This document shows, in pieces, positions 6,939 to 7,134 of a DNA stretch of 7,134 nucleotides. The notes beneath the pieces were generated by a model, which saw only the letters and a list, made by a program, of their open reading frames with translations, was not told the origin of the DNA and did no database searches. The position numbers and the translations under genes were made by a program. This DNA is from Sphingobacterium sp. UBA6711. GTDB taxonomy: Bacteria; Bacteroidota; Bacteroidia; Sphingobacteriales; Sphingobacteriaceae. Numbering within the stretch: position 1 is the first letter of the stretch; every line of letters starts with the position of its first letter. The stretch is from positions 31,315 to 38,448 of the forward strand of contig DKIT01000113.1 of NCBI GenBank assembly GCA_002454415.1. Reading direction: 5' to 3'.

Positions 6939-7134
6939 ATGAAAACTACAAAGACAATCTTTCAACAGAAAAAAATTCAATGGTCGTTGATCGCGCTTTT
7001 CAGCGCACTAGCGATAAGCCCAATACAGACCTATGCACAAACAACGGTAGCTGCCCCAAAAACCACGGCGATAGGCACAAGCTCCATCTGGGGGAATGTA
7101 GACGGATTGGCTATTGAGGGCTTGGTACAAGGTC
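6939..7134 (+). CDS. Exported protein of uncertain function, N-terminal 65 codons only
   Basis: An ATG at 6939, four bases after the barrel gene's stop, opens a frame that runs off the right edge. The tight spacing supports translation coupled to the barrel gene. Residues 1-34 form a signal peptide: basic n-region (MKTTKTIFQQKK), hydrophobic core WSLIALFSALAIS, and probable cleavage after TYA before QTTVAAPKTT. The mature start contains SIWGNVDGLAIEGLVQG. From memory, similar starts belong to secreted proteins annotated with an M17 (leucyl aminopeptidase) N-terminal domain in Sphingobacteria, but too little is present to confirm this, and no catalytic region is visible. That it is a real gene is well supported; the family is a tentative inference. 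Confidence 0.75.
   Translation, partial: MKTTKTIFQQKKIQWSLIALFSALAISPIQTYAQTTVAAPKTTAIGTSSIWGNVDGLAIEGLVQG

Overview
The window looks like a chromosomal piece of a Bacteroidota bacterium, most probably a Sphingobacteriaceae-type organism (Sphingobacterium/Pedobacter-like). The evidence is a SusC/SusD outer-membrane pair, start codons preceded by A-rich sequence instead of Shine-Dalgarno motifs, and a Bacteroidota-type barrel protein of the alginate-export family. The genus is an inference from protein style, not from a marker gene.

The layout is two divergent transcription units around a 521-bp AT-rich intergenic region. Leftward (minus strand) is a complete SusC/RagA-like TonB-dependent transporter (4342 to 1106). 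Eleven bases after its stop comes a SusD/RagB-like surface lipoprotein (from 1094), cut by the left edge of the window after 364 codons. Rightward (plus strand) are a YcaC-type isochorismatase-fold cysteine hydrolase (4864-5499), an outer-membrane barrel of the alginate-export family read from a GTG start (5537-6934), and, four bases after its stop, the first 65 codons of another exported protein (from 6939). The short gaps (37 and 4 bases) suggest one operon.

SusC and SusD should form one nutrient-import complex: a lipoprotein lid over a TonB-driven barrel. The rightward unit pairs a cytoplasmic small-molecule hydrolase with an outer-membrane barrel and a further secreted protein. This suggests uptake or export of a small compound plus its cytoplasmic conversion, but no substrate can be read from the sequence. 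No sigma factor, anti-sigma factor, AraC/LysR regulator or polysaccharide-degrading enzyme lies in the window, so the substrate of the SusCD pair is also open.

The intergenic region contains no convincing gene. It holds three palindromic sites centred near 4515, 4629 and 4745, about 115 bp apart, and an extremely A-rich leader just before the hydrolase gene. I see no tRNA, rRNA, CRISPR, insertion sequence or phage element. The most unusual items are the hydrolase/barrel/secreted-protein gene set and the spaced palindromes. Neither is proof of a new system.
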